In this document: positions 1 through 7,521 of the stretch, one piece after another
How positions within the stretch are numbered: position 1 is the stretch's first letter
Layout: every line of letters begins with the position of its first letter
Assembly: GCA_030445875.1 (NCBI GenBank)
Contig: JASUSX010000036.1
Span: forward strand, 1-12,080
DNA length: 12,080 nt
Source: Clostridia bacterium
GTDB taxonomy: Bacteria > Bacillota > DSM-521 > Neomoorellales > Neomoorellaceae
Reading direction: 5' to 3'
Translations under genes and position numbers: made by a program
Notes under the pieces: generated by a model
Database searches by the model: none
What the model was told of the DNA's origin: nothing
What the model saw: the letters and a program-made list of their open reading frames with translations, nothing else

Positions 1-532
1 GAAGGTCAAGGTAGTCTGGACCAATACCTGGTATGATCCGGGTACGGAAAAACAGGCGGCGCTAAGCCTCCTGGATGCCGGCGCCGATGTGATTGCCCAG
101 CACCAGGATACCCCGGGACCGCAGCAGGCAGCCCAGGAACGGGGTAAGTACGGTATTGGCTATAACGCCGATATGCGCCAGTTTGCTCCCCAGGCCAACC
201 TGACTTCCCCCGTATGGAACTGGGGCCCCTACTATGTGCAGACTGTGGAAGCCGTCAAAAACGGGACCTGGAAGTCGGAAGACTACTATGGTACCATGAA
301 AGACGGTATTGTCGACCTGGGACCTTATAACGATAAGGTGCCCCAGGAGGTACGTGACCTGGTGAGCAAGAAGAAGCAGGAGATTATCGACGGCAAATTC
401 TATGTCTTCCAGGGACCCATCAAGGACCAGAGCGGCAAAGTCCGGGTGCCGGAAGGCCAGAAGATGAGCCATGAGGATGTCCTCGGGTTTAACTGGTTTG
501 TCGAAGGCGTAGAGGGCGACATCCCGAAATAA
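1..532 (+). CDS. BMP-family ABC transporter substrate-binding protein, C-terminal part (5' end outside window)
   Basis: The open frame enters from the left edge (first full codon at base 2) and ends with TAA at 530-532, giving 176 visible residues. The sequence fits the C-terminal lobe of the BMP / PnrA-like family (Bmp domain): a stretch reading DAGADVIAQHQDTPGPQQAA, then GIGYNADM, then SPVWNWGPYYVQTVEAVKNG, and an ending GFNWFVEGVEGDIPK. Family members are extracytoplasmic, usually lipid-anchored proteins that deliver nucleosides or related purines to an ABC importer. The signal peptide and lipobox would lie outside the window and cannot be checked. The ATPase and two permeases downstream complete a standard importer set, so this is almost certainly their binding protein. 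Exact ligand unknown; the neighbouring ygfK favours a purine. Family confidence is high, substrate confidence low. Confidence 0.92.
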   Translation, partial: KVKVVWTNTWYDPGTEKQAALSLLDAGADVIAQHQDTPGPQQAAQERGKYGIGYNADMRQFAPQANLTSPVWNWGPYYVQTVEAVKNGTWKSEDYYGTMKDGIVDLGPYNDKVPQEVRDLVSKKKQEIIDGKFYVFQGPIKDQSGKVRVPEGQKMSHEDVLGFNWFVEGVEGDIPK

Positions 533-553
533 GTGCTTCGCTCAAGGGCGGTG

Positions 554-578
554 GGCCGTGGGATTTATTTCCACGGCC
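554..578 (+). terminator. Stem-loop after the binding-protein gene (weak terminator or mRNA-stabilising hairpin)
   Basis: GGCCGTGG (554-561) pairs perfectly with CCACGGCC (571-578) around a 9-base loop, starting 21 bases after the stop codon. The stem is strong, but it is followed by TTAACCATAAATTA rather than a run of T, so it is not a textbook intrinsic terminator. In ABC operons a hairpin at this place often gives partial termination or protects the upstream mRNA, so that the binding protein is made in excess over the membrane parts. That role is inferred here. A second small inverted repeat, TTAACC (579-584) with GGTTAA (595-600), follows directly. Confidence 0.5.
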
Positions 579-612
579 TTAACCATAAATTAGGGGTTAA
601 GTAATACAATAC

Positions 613-641
613 TTATCAAACGAAATTTAATTATATATTAT
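613..641 (+). promoter_or_regulatory. Possible sigma-A type promoter upstream of the ATPase gene
   Basis: TTATCA (613-618) and TATTAT (636-641) are separated by 17 bases and lie in an AT-rich patch (about 597-645) that contrasts with the GC-rich surroundings. The -10 box differs from consensus at one position, the -35 at two. If real, transcription would begin near 648 and leave a leader of about 110 bases before the ATPase start codon, containing the hairpin at 691-720. Similar AT-rich patches give chance matches, so this is tentative. Confidence 0.35.
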
Positions 642-690
642 ATTCCAGGGCAGGATTCAGCCTTCAGAGAGCGAATTATTAACAACTGGT

Positions 691-720
691 AAGGGAACTA
701 GCCGGAGGCGCTAATCCCTT
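691..720 (+). other. Leader hairpin upstream of the ATPase gene
   Basis: AAGGGA (691-696) pairs with TCCCTT (715-720), and inside it TAGC (699-702) pairs with GCTA (710-713), leaving a 7-base loop (CGGAGGC, 703-709) and a small asymmetric internal loop. The loop holds GGAGG, a Shine-Dalgarno-like sequence, but no convincing gene starts just after it. There is no T-run, so it is not an intrinsic terminator. It lies 42 bases before the ATPase start codon. I could not match it to the purine riboswitch, T-box or other leader classes that I know. Function unknown. Confidence 0.4.
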
Positions 721-761
721 GCTAGCGACCCAAGAGAATGGCGGGAAGCGGAGGAATTTTT

Positions 762-2279
762 ATGGCAGTACCCCTGGTCGAAATGCGGGGGATAACCAAG
801 GTCTTTCCCGGCGTGGTGGCCAACGACGGGGTGAACCTGGCCGTCCGGGCGGGGGAGATCCATGCCCTCCTGGGAGAAAACGGGGCCGGGAAAAGCACCC
901 TGATGAGTATCCTGACCGGGCTTTACCGCCCCGACGGCGGCGAGATTTACCTGGGCGGGCAGAGGGTGAGTTTTCGCTCGCCCAGGGACGCCATTGAGGC
1001 AGGCATCGGCATGGTGCACCAGCATTTCCGCCTGGTGGCGCCCTTTACAGTGACGGAAAACGTGGCCCTGGGTCTAAAGGGTGGCCTGCGGCTTAACTTA
1101 GGTAAACTGGCAGGGGAGATAGCCGCCCTATCCAAGGAATATGGCCTCCAGGTCGACCCCCAGGCTCGCATCTGGCAGCTTTCAGTAGGTGAGCAACAGC
1201 GGGTGGAGATTATCAAACTCCTTTACCGCCATGCCCGGGTACTGATCCTGGATGAGCCGACGGCTGTTTTAACCCCCCAGGAGGCCCGGGATTTATACCA
1301 GACTTTGAAGAAAATGGCCGCCGGGGGTTGTGCCGTAATCTTTATTACCCACAAGCTGCAGGAAGTGATGGATGCTGCCGACACCATCACCATCCTGCGG
1401 GGTGGGAAAACGGTGGCCACGGTGAAAAAGAGCGAGACCAGCGAGAAGGAACTGGCCCGCCTGATGGTCGGCCGGGAAATCTTGTGGCAGGTAAAAAAAG
1501 ATACCACCCGGAAGGGAGAAAAAGTCCTGGAGATCAAGGGCCTCAGGGCGTTAAATGATAAAGGCTTGCCGGCCTTAAAAGGCCTTAACCTGTCGGTGTA
1601 CGCCGGCGAGATCCTGGGAATCGCCGGGGTAGCTGGCAACGGGCAGCGGGAACTGGCGGAAACAATTGCCGGCTTGCGGCCCTGCCAGGGGGGCAAGATT
1701 AGCGTCGCCGGCCAGGAACTGGGCCAGTGCGATCCCTGCCGGGTGATCAGCGCCGGGGTAGGTTATATACCCGAAGATCGCCTGGGTACGGGCCTGGTGC
1801 CAAATTTGGGCGCGGTTGATAACCTGCTCCTCAAGGAGTACCGAAACCCCCGCTGGGGCCGGACCCTCATGAACAGGCGGGCGGCGCGCCAGTGGGCGCG
1901 GGAACTGGTAGAGCGCTTCCGGGTAAAGATGGCGGGCCTGGATGCCCCGGTGAAGATGATGTCCGGGGGCAACCTGCAGCGGCTGCTTTTAGCCCGGGAG
2001 ATTTCCAGCCAGCCGCGCCTCCTGGTAGCTGTTTACCCGGCCCGGGGCCTGGATGTCGGGGCTACAGAAACAGTGCATCGTCTTCTGCTGGAGCAAAGGG
2101 CTGCCGGGACAGCTATCCTGTTAATCTCCGAGGATCTGGAAGAACTCTTCTGCCTGGCCGACCGTATAGCCGTCCTGTATGAAGGAGAGATCATGGGCCT
2201 GGTGGCTACCGACGAGGCCAGCATTGAAGACCTGGGCCTGATGATGGCCGGGGCGAAGAGAATGGAGGTAGGTGCCTGA
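762..2279 (+). CDS. ABC transporter ATP-binding protein, tandem NBDs (nucleoside/BMP-type importer, NupO-like)
   Basis: A 505-residue protein with two ATPase domains in one chain, the COG3845 layout that powers BMP-type nucleoside importers from the cytoplasmic face. Domain 1 (about 5-235) has Walker A GENGAGKST (38-46, Lys44), Q-loop Gln87, signature LSVGEQQ (140-146), Walker B LILDEPT (Asp164, Glu165) and switch His197. Domain 2 (about 254-500) has a degenerate Walker A, GVAGNGQRE (289-297, Gln in place of Lys), signature SGGNLQR (401-407) and a Walker B-like LLVAVYPARG without the Asp-Glu pair, so it probably hydrolyses poorly. An upstream in-frame ATG at 738 is possible, but the ATG at 762 has GGAGG at 750-754, seven bases away, and fits the family start. 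The TGA overlaps the next gene's ATG by one base, so translation is probably coupled. Substrate not proven. Confidence 0.93.
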   Translation: MAVPLVEMRGITKVFPGVVANDGVNLAVRAGEIHALLGENGAGKSTLMSILTGLYRPDGGEIYLGGQRVSFRSPRDAIEAGIGMVHQHFRLVAPFTVTENVALGLKGGLRLNLGKLAGEIAALSKEYGLQVDPQARIWQLSVGEQQRVEIIKLLYRHARVLILDEPTAVLTPQEARDLYQTLKKMAAGGCAVIFITHKLQEVMDAADTITILRGGKTVATVKKSETSEKELARLMVGREILWQVKKDTTRKGEKVLEIKGLRALNDKGLPALKGLNLSVYAGEILGIAGVAGNGQRELAETIAGLRPCQGGKISVAGQELGQCDPCRVISAGVGYIPEDRLGTGLVPNLGAVDNLLLKEYRNPRWGRTLMNRRAARQWARELVERFRVKMAGLDAPVKMMSGGNLQRLLLAREISSQPRLLVAVYPARGLDVGATETVHRLLLEQRAAGTAILLISEDLEELFCLADRIAVLYEGEIMGLVATDEASIEDLGLMMAGAKRMEVGA

Positions 2280-3352
2280 TGGCCGGATCTTTTCTCACCT
2301 GGGAAAAGCGCCTGGAGCCCTCGCGGGTTATGGTTGTGATCGTCCCAGTCCTTGCTGTCTTCATGGCCCTGCTGGTGGGGGGCATCTTCCTGGCAGCGAC
2401 GGGATTTAGCCCTTTGAAGGTCTACCAGGATATGCTCAATGGTGTTATTGGCTCTAAATACGGTTTATCGGAAACAGTCGTCAAGGCCATCCCTTTGATG
2501 CTCACCGGCCTGGGCGTTTCTATAGCCTTTCGTATGCTCCTGTGGAATATCGGGGCCGAGGGGCAATTCTATATGGGTGCCTTCGGAGCAAGCTGGGTAG
2601 CCCTGACCTTTCCCCATTTACCGGCCTATATCATGCTGCCGGCCATGCTTGTCGCCGGCGTGATCATGGGTGGCCTCTGGGCCCTGTTGCCGGCCCTGCC
2701 CCGGGCCAAATGGGGTGTCAATGAGGTTATTACGACTTTAATGCTGAACTACGTGGCCATCCTGTGGGTGGATTACCTGGTTTACGGCCCCTGGAAGGAC
2801 CCCAAGGGCTTTAATTTCCCCTTAACCGCTCCCTTTAGCAAGGCGGCAACCCTGCCGGTCATCGCCGGCACCCGCGTGCACCTGGGCCTGGTTTTTGCCC
2901 TGGTAGCGGCTATCCTCCTGGCTATTACCCTCTGGCGTACCCGCTGGGGCTATGAGATCCGGGTGAGCGGTGAAAGCCCCCGGGCCGCCCGCTATGCGGG
3001 AATTAAGATTGAACGTAATATCATCCTGGTCATGTTGTTAAGCGGCGCCCTGGCCGGCCTGGCCGGTATGAGCGAGGTGGCGGGTATTACCCACCGCCTG
3101 CAGCACGGTATTTCCCCGGGGTACGGTTATACGGCCATTATCATCGCCTGGCTGGCCAAACTCCACCCGGCGGCAATTATCCTGGTATCATTCTTTTTCA
3201 GCGGCCTTATTGTGGGCGGTTATAGCGTCCAGACTGCCGGGGTACCAGCGGCGACGGTGTCCATGCTCCAGGGAGCCATCCTCTTTTTTGTCCTGGGTGG
3301 CGAGATTCTAACCCGCTACCGCCTGCACTTTGGCCGTAAGGAGGCGAAGTAA
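2279..3352 (+). CDS. ABC transporter permease, BMP/nucleoside importer (NupP-like)
   Basis: A 357-residue hydrophobic membrane protein of the branched-chain amino acid/sugar permease superfamily (BPD_transp_2; COG4603 group). A first membrane segment is clear at about residues 17-41, and further ones follow around 70-85, 95-112, 116-140, 150-170, 200-219, 248-268, 283-305 and 325-345. Family marks include WNIGAEGQFYMGA (89-101) and the cytoplasmic coupling-loop motif GESPRAARYAGI (231-242), expected to dock on the ATPase. It starts at ATG 2279 in a TGATG overlap with the ATPase stop; GGAGGT at 2264-2269 supplies the ribosome site. It should form the membrane channel with the second permease. 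Length is normal for the larger of the two subunits. Confidence 0.92.
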   Translation: MAGSFLTWEKRLEPSRVMVVIVPVLAVFMALLVGGIFLAATGFSPLKVYQDMLNGVIGSKYGLSETVVKAIPLMLTGLGVSIAFRMLLWNIGAEGQFYMGAFGASWVALTFPHLPAYIMLPAMLVAGVIMGGLWALLPALPRAKWGVNEVITTLMLNYVAILWVDYLVYGPWKDPKGFNFPLTAPFSKAATLPVIAGTRVHLGLVFALVAAILLAITLWRTRWGYEIRVSGESPRAARYAGIKIERNIILVMLLSGALAGLAGMSEVAGITHRLQHGISPGYGYTAIIIAWLAKLHPAAIILVSFFFSGLIVGGYSVQTAGVPAATVSMLQGAILFFVLGGEILTRYRLHFGRKEAK

Positions 3353-3353
3353 C

Positions 3354-4289
3354 GTGGAAAACTCCGTCTGGATCGCCGCCCTGGCGGCAGCCATTACTGC
3401 CGGCACCCCCATCCTTTACGCCGCCCTGGGGGAAATCCTGGCCGAGCGGGCCGGCGTCTTAAACCTGGGGGTGGAAGGCATGATGCTGGTAGGAGCGGTG
3501 AGCGGCTTTATGGTCGCCGTACGTACGGGTAGCCCCTGGCTGGGCTTCCTGGTAGCCCTGCTGGCGGCCGGTTTTACGGCTGCCATCTTTGCCTTCCTGA
3601 CCATCACCCTGCGGGCCAACCAGGTAGTAACCGGCCTGGCCCTGACGATCTTCGGCACCGGTTTAAGCGGCTTCCTGGGCAAACCCTATGTAGGCGTCCC
3701 TTTGCCGGTAAGTTTTAAGGCCGTAGCTATCCCCGGCCTGGCGAACATCCCCTTCATTGGCCCGGTACTCTTTCGCCATGACCCCCTGGTTTACCTGACC
3801 TATATCCTGGTACCCTGTCTCTGGTATTATTTTTACCGCACCCGGCCGGGCCTGAACCTGCGGGCTATTGGCGAAAACCCGGCGGCGGCCGATGCCCTGG
3901 GGGTCAACGTCTTTGCCCTGCGCTACCTCTACGTCATCATGGGGGGTATGCTGGCCGGGGCCGGGGGCGCCTTCCTATCTTTGGCTTATGCCCCTAGCTG
4001 GCTGGAGAATATGACGGCCGGGCGGGGCTGGATCGCCGTGGCCCTGGTGATCTTCGCCGTCTGGGACCCGGTGAAGGCCTTGCTGGGGTCTTACCTCTTT
4101 GGCGGCGTGGATGCCCTGACCTATACCCTGCAGGCAGCTACCAAAATCTCTATCCCTTCTTTTTTCTTAAAGATGCTGCCCTATGTCCTGACCCTGGTGG
4201 TCTTGATTATCGCTACCCGCCAGACCCTGGTCAAGCACATCGGGGCGCCAGGGGCCCTCTCCATACCCTATGACCGGGAGGAAAGGTAG
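3354..4289 (+). CDS. ABC transporter permease, BMP/nucleoside importer (NupQ-like)
   Basis: A 311-residue membrane protein, the smaller partner permease of the same superfamily (COG1079 group). Conserved pieces are ERAGVLNLGVEGMML (31-45) and the coupling loop AIGENPAAADALGVNV (171-186). Several membrane segments are visible, for example at about 10-25, 40-57, 62-85, 92-108, 145-161, 190-210, 226-250 and 274-289. I chose GTG at 3354 because AAGGAGG (3338-3344) lies nine bases upstream and the protein then begins MENSVWIAAL, as in the family. An earlier in-frame TTG at 3330 would overlap the previous gene and has no ribosome site. Only one base separates it from the upstream stop, so the two permeases are co-translated. 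It ends with TAG at 4287-4289, closing the importer operon. Confidence 0.92.
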   Translation: MENSVWIAALAAAITAGTPILYAALGEILAERAGVLNLGVEGMMLVGAVSGFMVAVRTGSPWLGFLVALLAAGFTAAIFAFLTITLRANQVVTGLALTIFGTGLSGFLGKPYVGVPLPVSFKAVAIPGLANIPFIGPVLFRHDPLVYLTYILVPCLWYYFYRTRPGLNLRAIGENPAAADALGVNVFALRYLYVIMGGMLAGAGGAFLSLAYAPSWLENMTAGRGWIAVALVIFAVWDPVKALLGSYLFGGVDALTYTLQAATKISIPSFFLKMLPYVLTLVVLIIATRQTLVKHIGAPGALSIPYDREER

Positions 4290-4388
4290 GCAGGGGGAGA
4301 AAGGCCTTTGGATAAGCAGGATTAAATTATCTTTTGCTGAATTAAATACAAATAAAAGCATCTACCACGGTTGATGGGGGGAGAAGGA

Positions 4389-7300
4389 ATGGGCGGCATC
4401 ATGCAGCCGGTACCGTTCAGGAAACTATTGCACTGGATCCTGGCCGAGTACCAGCAACACCGGAGCATTTTCGGCATCCCGCAGGAAAAATTCTACCGGC
4501 CCCGGGGGGGAACCAGCCGGCAGCTCTTTGGCGAGTACCTGGAGGGCGCCATCGGGCCGGCTGCCGGTCCCCACACCCAGATGGCCCAGAATATAGCCGC
4601 TGCCTACCTGGCCGGGGGCAGGTTTTTTGAGCTGAAGACTGTACAGGTGTTAGATAAACTGGACATCGAGAAACCCTGTATCGACGCCGGGGATGAAGGT
4701 TATAACGTCGAGTGGTCAACTGAGCTGGCCATTGAGGAAGCCTTTAGCGAGTACGTCAAGGCATGGTTTTTGCTGCACGTCCTGCAAAAGGAACTCTGGG
4801 GAATCGATGCGCGGGGCTTTATCTTCAATATGAGCGTCGGCTACGACTTAAAGGGGATCCAATCCCCCCGGGTCGATAAATTCATCGAGGGGCTAAAGGA
4901 TGCCTCCGCCACCGCTGTCTTCCAGGAGTGTAAAGCGGTTTTGAGGGAAGAGGTTAACAGTTTTACGGCGATGGATGCTGAGTTTATCGATAACATCTCG
5001 CCCCATATCTGCACCTCCGTCACCCTTTCTACCATGCACGGTTGCCCCCCGGCGGAAATCGAGACTATCTGCCGCTACCTCCTGGGGGAAAAGGAACTGC
5101 ACACCTTTGTCAAGCTGAATCCCACCCTGCTGGGTTATGAATTTGTCCGGGACACCCTGGCCGGGATGGGGTACAGCTATATCCTGCTAAAAAGGGAATC
5201 CTTCAGCCACGACCTGCAGTACGACGAGGGCCTGGCCCTATTAAAAAGGCTGCAGGACTTTGCCCGGGAGCAGGAGAGGGGTTTTGGCGTCAAACTCTCC
5301 AATACCCTGCCGGTACAGAACTTGAAAGGCGACTTGCCGGGCGAGGAGATGTACCTCTCGGGCCGGGCGCTGTACCCCCTGACCATTAACCTGGCCGCCA
5401 GGCTGGCTACGGAGTTTGCCGGCCGGCTGCGGATTTCTTACGCTGGCGGGGCGGACGCTTTTAACGCCGGCCGCATAGTGGCCACGGGGATATGGCCTGT
5501 TACCATGGCGACGACCCTCTTAAAGCCGGGTGGCTATCTCAGGCTCCAGCAAATAGCCGGGGAACTGGCGTCTTCCCTCCCCGGGGACGGCAGGGATACC
5601 GTTGACGTTGAGAAGCTGGCGGAGCTGGCGGCCAGTGCCTTCCGCGACCCCGACTACATGAAGGAAAAAAGGGGAGCCGGGAGCCGTAAAATAGCCCGGC
5701 AACTCCCCCTGATCGATTGCTTTATCGCGCCGTGTACCGTAGGCTGCCCCATCGGCCAGGATATCCCCGAGTATATCAGGCTGGTGGGGGAGAAGAGGTA
5801 CGGCGAGGCGTTCGAACTTATCACTACTAAGAACCCCCTTCCTTTCATCACTGGTACCATCTGCCCCCAGCCCTGTGCCGCTAAATGTACGCGCCTGGAT
5901 TATGACGAACCGGTGCGCATCCGCGCCCTGAAAAAGGTGGCGGCTACCTGGGGTTTCCGGGCCTACCGGCAGCAGGCTATACCTGGGGCGGGGAAAAAAC
6001 CGGCGCGGGTGGCCATTATCGGGGCTGGCCCCGCAGGCCTGGCGGCGGGCTATTTCCTCGCCCGGGCCGGCCTGGACGTCACCATTTTTGACCGGAGGGA
6101 AAAACCAGGGGGCACGGTGGCCTATGTTATCCCTGATTTCCGTATTCCGGCGGAAGCCCTGGCCAGCGACCTGGAACTAATCCGGGGTACGGGAGTCACC
6201 TTCCAGCTGGGGGCCGACCCCAATTTCGACATTGCCCGGCTCAAAAGGGACGGGTATCAGTATGTCTTCCTGGCCACGGGGGCGGGGAAATCCCAGCCCC
6301 TGGCCTTGGAGAGCTGCGACGGGCCAGTGCTGGCCGCCGTGGAATTCCTGGAGCAGTACAAAGCAGACCGGGGGGCGGTGCGCCTGGGGAAAAGGGTGGC
6401 CGTCATCGGTGGCGGGAATACGGCCCTGGATACCGCCCGGGCGGCCTTACGGGTAGAAGGTGTGGAAAGGGTCTACATTATCTATAGAAGAACCCGGGAG
6501 TACATGCCGGCGAGCAGGGAGGAACTAAAAGAGGCCCTGGCGGAGGGCGTGGTCCTGAAGGAGCTTCTCGCCCCCAGGGCCTGGGTGGCAGGGGTTTTGC
6601 ACTGCCAGAAGATGAGGCTGGCGGAACCGGATGCCACGGGCAGGCCGGTTGCCGTGGCCAGGGAAGGCGAGTTTGAGGATCTGGCCGTCGACAGCGTATT
6701 AGCGGCCATTGGCCAGGAGGTAGACTACAGCTTCCTGGCGCGAAACGGCATCCAGGTGGATGGGCGGGGCCGGGTGGCCGTAGATCCGGCCACCAATGAG
6801 ACCGGGGTGGCCGATGTCTTCCTCGGGGGCGACGCCCTGCGCGGCCCGGCCACCATAGTGGAGGCTATTGCTGACGGCAGCAAGGTGGCCCGGGCTATCC
6901 TGGCCAGGGAGGGCCTGGCCTGGCCCGCCGCCGAGGTGAAGGTAGCGTTTGACTCCCAGCAGAGGCTGGCTGCGTTGCAGGAGAAAAAAGGCGTCCTGCA
7001 AAATGCGGCGCCGGGCCTGGACCGGGAGCACAAGAGGTGCCTGGAGTGCAGTTATATCTGCCACACCTGTACGGAGGTATGCCCCAACAGGGCCAACATT
7101 GCTGTGGGCAGCCAGGTCCTCCATGTGGACGGCCTGTGCAATGAATGTGGCAACTGCGCCACCTTCTGCCCCTACACCGGCGCTCCCTACCGGGATAAAT
7201 TAACCCTTTTCTGGAGCGCGGCAGACTTCGACGACAGCCCGAACAGCGGCTTTCTGCTGTTATCCGGTGGGGAGGAACCAGTCTTCAAGGTCCGGCTGGC

Positions 7301-7415
7301 CGGCAGGGTGCAGGAGGTAAAATTTGATGCCCGGGGACGGGCTGTTGCCAGCCTGGAGAAAGACGTGCTGGACCTCATCTGGGCCGCTTATCAGGGGCAT
7401 AGATACTTGTTTTAA
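4389..7415 (+). CDS. ygfK: YgfK-type Fe-S flavoprotein oxidoreductase ("putative selenate reductase YgfK subunit")
   Basis: A 1008-residue cytoplasmic protein matching YgfK end to end. Residues about 1-420 are a dihydropyrimidine/dihydroorotate dehydrogenase-like barrel with GPAAGPHTQMAQNI, TLSTMHGCPPAEIE, FVKLNPTLLGYE and LLKPGGYLRL. Residues about 440-860 are a GltD-like flavin reductase: Cys444/449/453 and Cys492/496/500 for Fe-S binding, an FAD loop GAGPAG (545-550) and a second dinucleotide loop GGGNTA (674-679), probably for NAD(P)H. The C-terminus has ferredoxin-like clusters, C884-x2-C-x3-C-x2-C-x3-CP and C917-x2-C-x2-C-x3-CP. It therefore looks like an electron-transfer enzyme. The selenate reductase name comes from E. 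coli work and is doubtful; family clusters with SsnA, xanthine dehydrogenase-like and other anaerobic purine/urate genes fit better. ATG 4389 (MGGIMQPVPF) matches E. coli YgfK and has GGGAG at 4379-4383; ATG 4374 and TTG 4371 lack a ribosome site. Exact reaction unknown. Confidence 0.9.
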   Translation: MGGIMQPVPFRKLLHWILAEYQQHRSIFGIPQEKFYRPRGGTSRQLFGEYLEGAIGPAAGPHTQMAQNIAAAYLAGGRFFELKTVQVLDKLDIEKPCIDAGDEGYNVEWSTELAIEEAFSEYVKAWFLLHVLQKELWGIDARGFIFNMSVGYDLKGIQSPRVDKFIEGLKDASATAVFQECKAVLREEVNSFTAMDAEFIDNISPHICTSVTLSTMHGCPPAEIETICRYLLGEKELHTFVKLNPTLLGYEFVRDTLAGMGYSYILLKRESFSHDLQYDEGLALLKRLQDFAREQERGFGVKLSNTLPVQNLKGDLPGEEMYLSGRALYPLTINLAARLATEFAGRLRISYAGGADAFNAGRIVATGIWPVTMATTLLKPGGYLRLQQIAGELASSLPGDGRDTVDVEKLAELAASAFRDPDYMKEKRGAGSRKIARQLPLIDCFIAPCTVGCPIGQDIPEYIRLVGEKRYGEAFELITTKNPLPFITGTICPQPCAAKCTRLDYDEPVRIRALKKVAATWGFRAYRQQAIPGAGKKPARVAIIGAGPAGLAAGYFLARAGLDVTIFDRREKPGGTVAYVIPDFRIPAEALASDLELIRGTGVTFQLGADPNFDIARLKRDGYQYVFLATGAGKSQPLALESCDGPVLAAVEFLEQYKADRGAVRLGKRVAVIGGGNTALDTARAALRVEGVERVYIIYRRTREYMPASREELKEALAEGVVLKELLAPRAWVAGVLHCQKMRLAEPDATGRPVAVAREGEFEDLAVDSVLAAIGQEVDYSFLARNGIQVDGRGRVAVDPATNETGVADVFLGGDALRGPATIVEAIADGSKVARAILAREGLAWPAAEVKVAFDSQQRLAALQEKKGVLQNAAPGLDREHKRCLECSYICHTCTEVCPNRANIAVGSQVLHVDGLCNECGNCATFCPYTGAPYRDKLTLFWSAADFDDSPNSGFLLLSGGEEPVFKVRLAGRVQEVKFDARGRAVASLEKDVLDLIWAAYQGHRYLF

Positions 7416-7489
7416 TCAGGCCGCTGGTGGAGCAGAAAATATTGTCTCCGGCTCCCCCGGGCAGCAGGAATTTATAGCCATACGGCGAA

Positions 7490-7505
7490 TATAATACTAT
7501 ATAAT
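7490..7505 (+). promoter_or_regulatory. Two TATAAT -10 boxes, probable gcv promoter
   Basis: Perfect TATAAT hexamers occur at 7490-7495 and 7500-7505 in a short AT-rich patch just before the glycine riboswitch. The second would place the transcription start near 7512, about ten bases before the first aptamer, which is the expected geometry. No good TTGACA-like -35 box is visible 16-18 bases upstream of either, so use of this promoter may be modest or rest on other contacts. The preceding gap (7416-7489) holds no clear terminator for ygfK, so some read-through from ygfK is possible. Confidence 0.55.
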
Positions 7506-7521
7506 TGCATAAGGGGCGGAT

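Noticed and set aside
62..472. Antisense open frame of 136 codons over the binding-protein gene
   Set aside because: It mirrors a well-conserved coding frame, has no ribosome site and resembles no family. Long antisense frames are expected in GC-rich genes.
648..761. Purine riboswitch or T-box before the ATPase gene
   Set aside because: Looked for because of the expected purine substrate, but the conserved purine-aptamer core and the T-box TGGNACCGCG-like sequence are absent.
719..997. 92-codon + strand frame from TTG 719, ten bases after the GGAGG in the leader hairpin
   Set aside because: It mostly overlaps the ATPase gene in another frame, the product is Gly/Arg-rich low-complexity sequence, and the assumed ribosome site would lie in the hairpin loop. 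Probably chance.
7416..7489. Terminator for ygfK
   Set aside because: Only weak GC-rich pairings (for example GGAG with CTCC) are possible and no T-run follows, so I could not support one.
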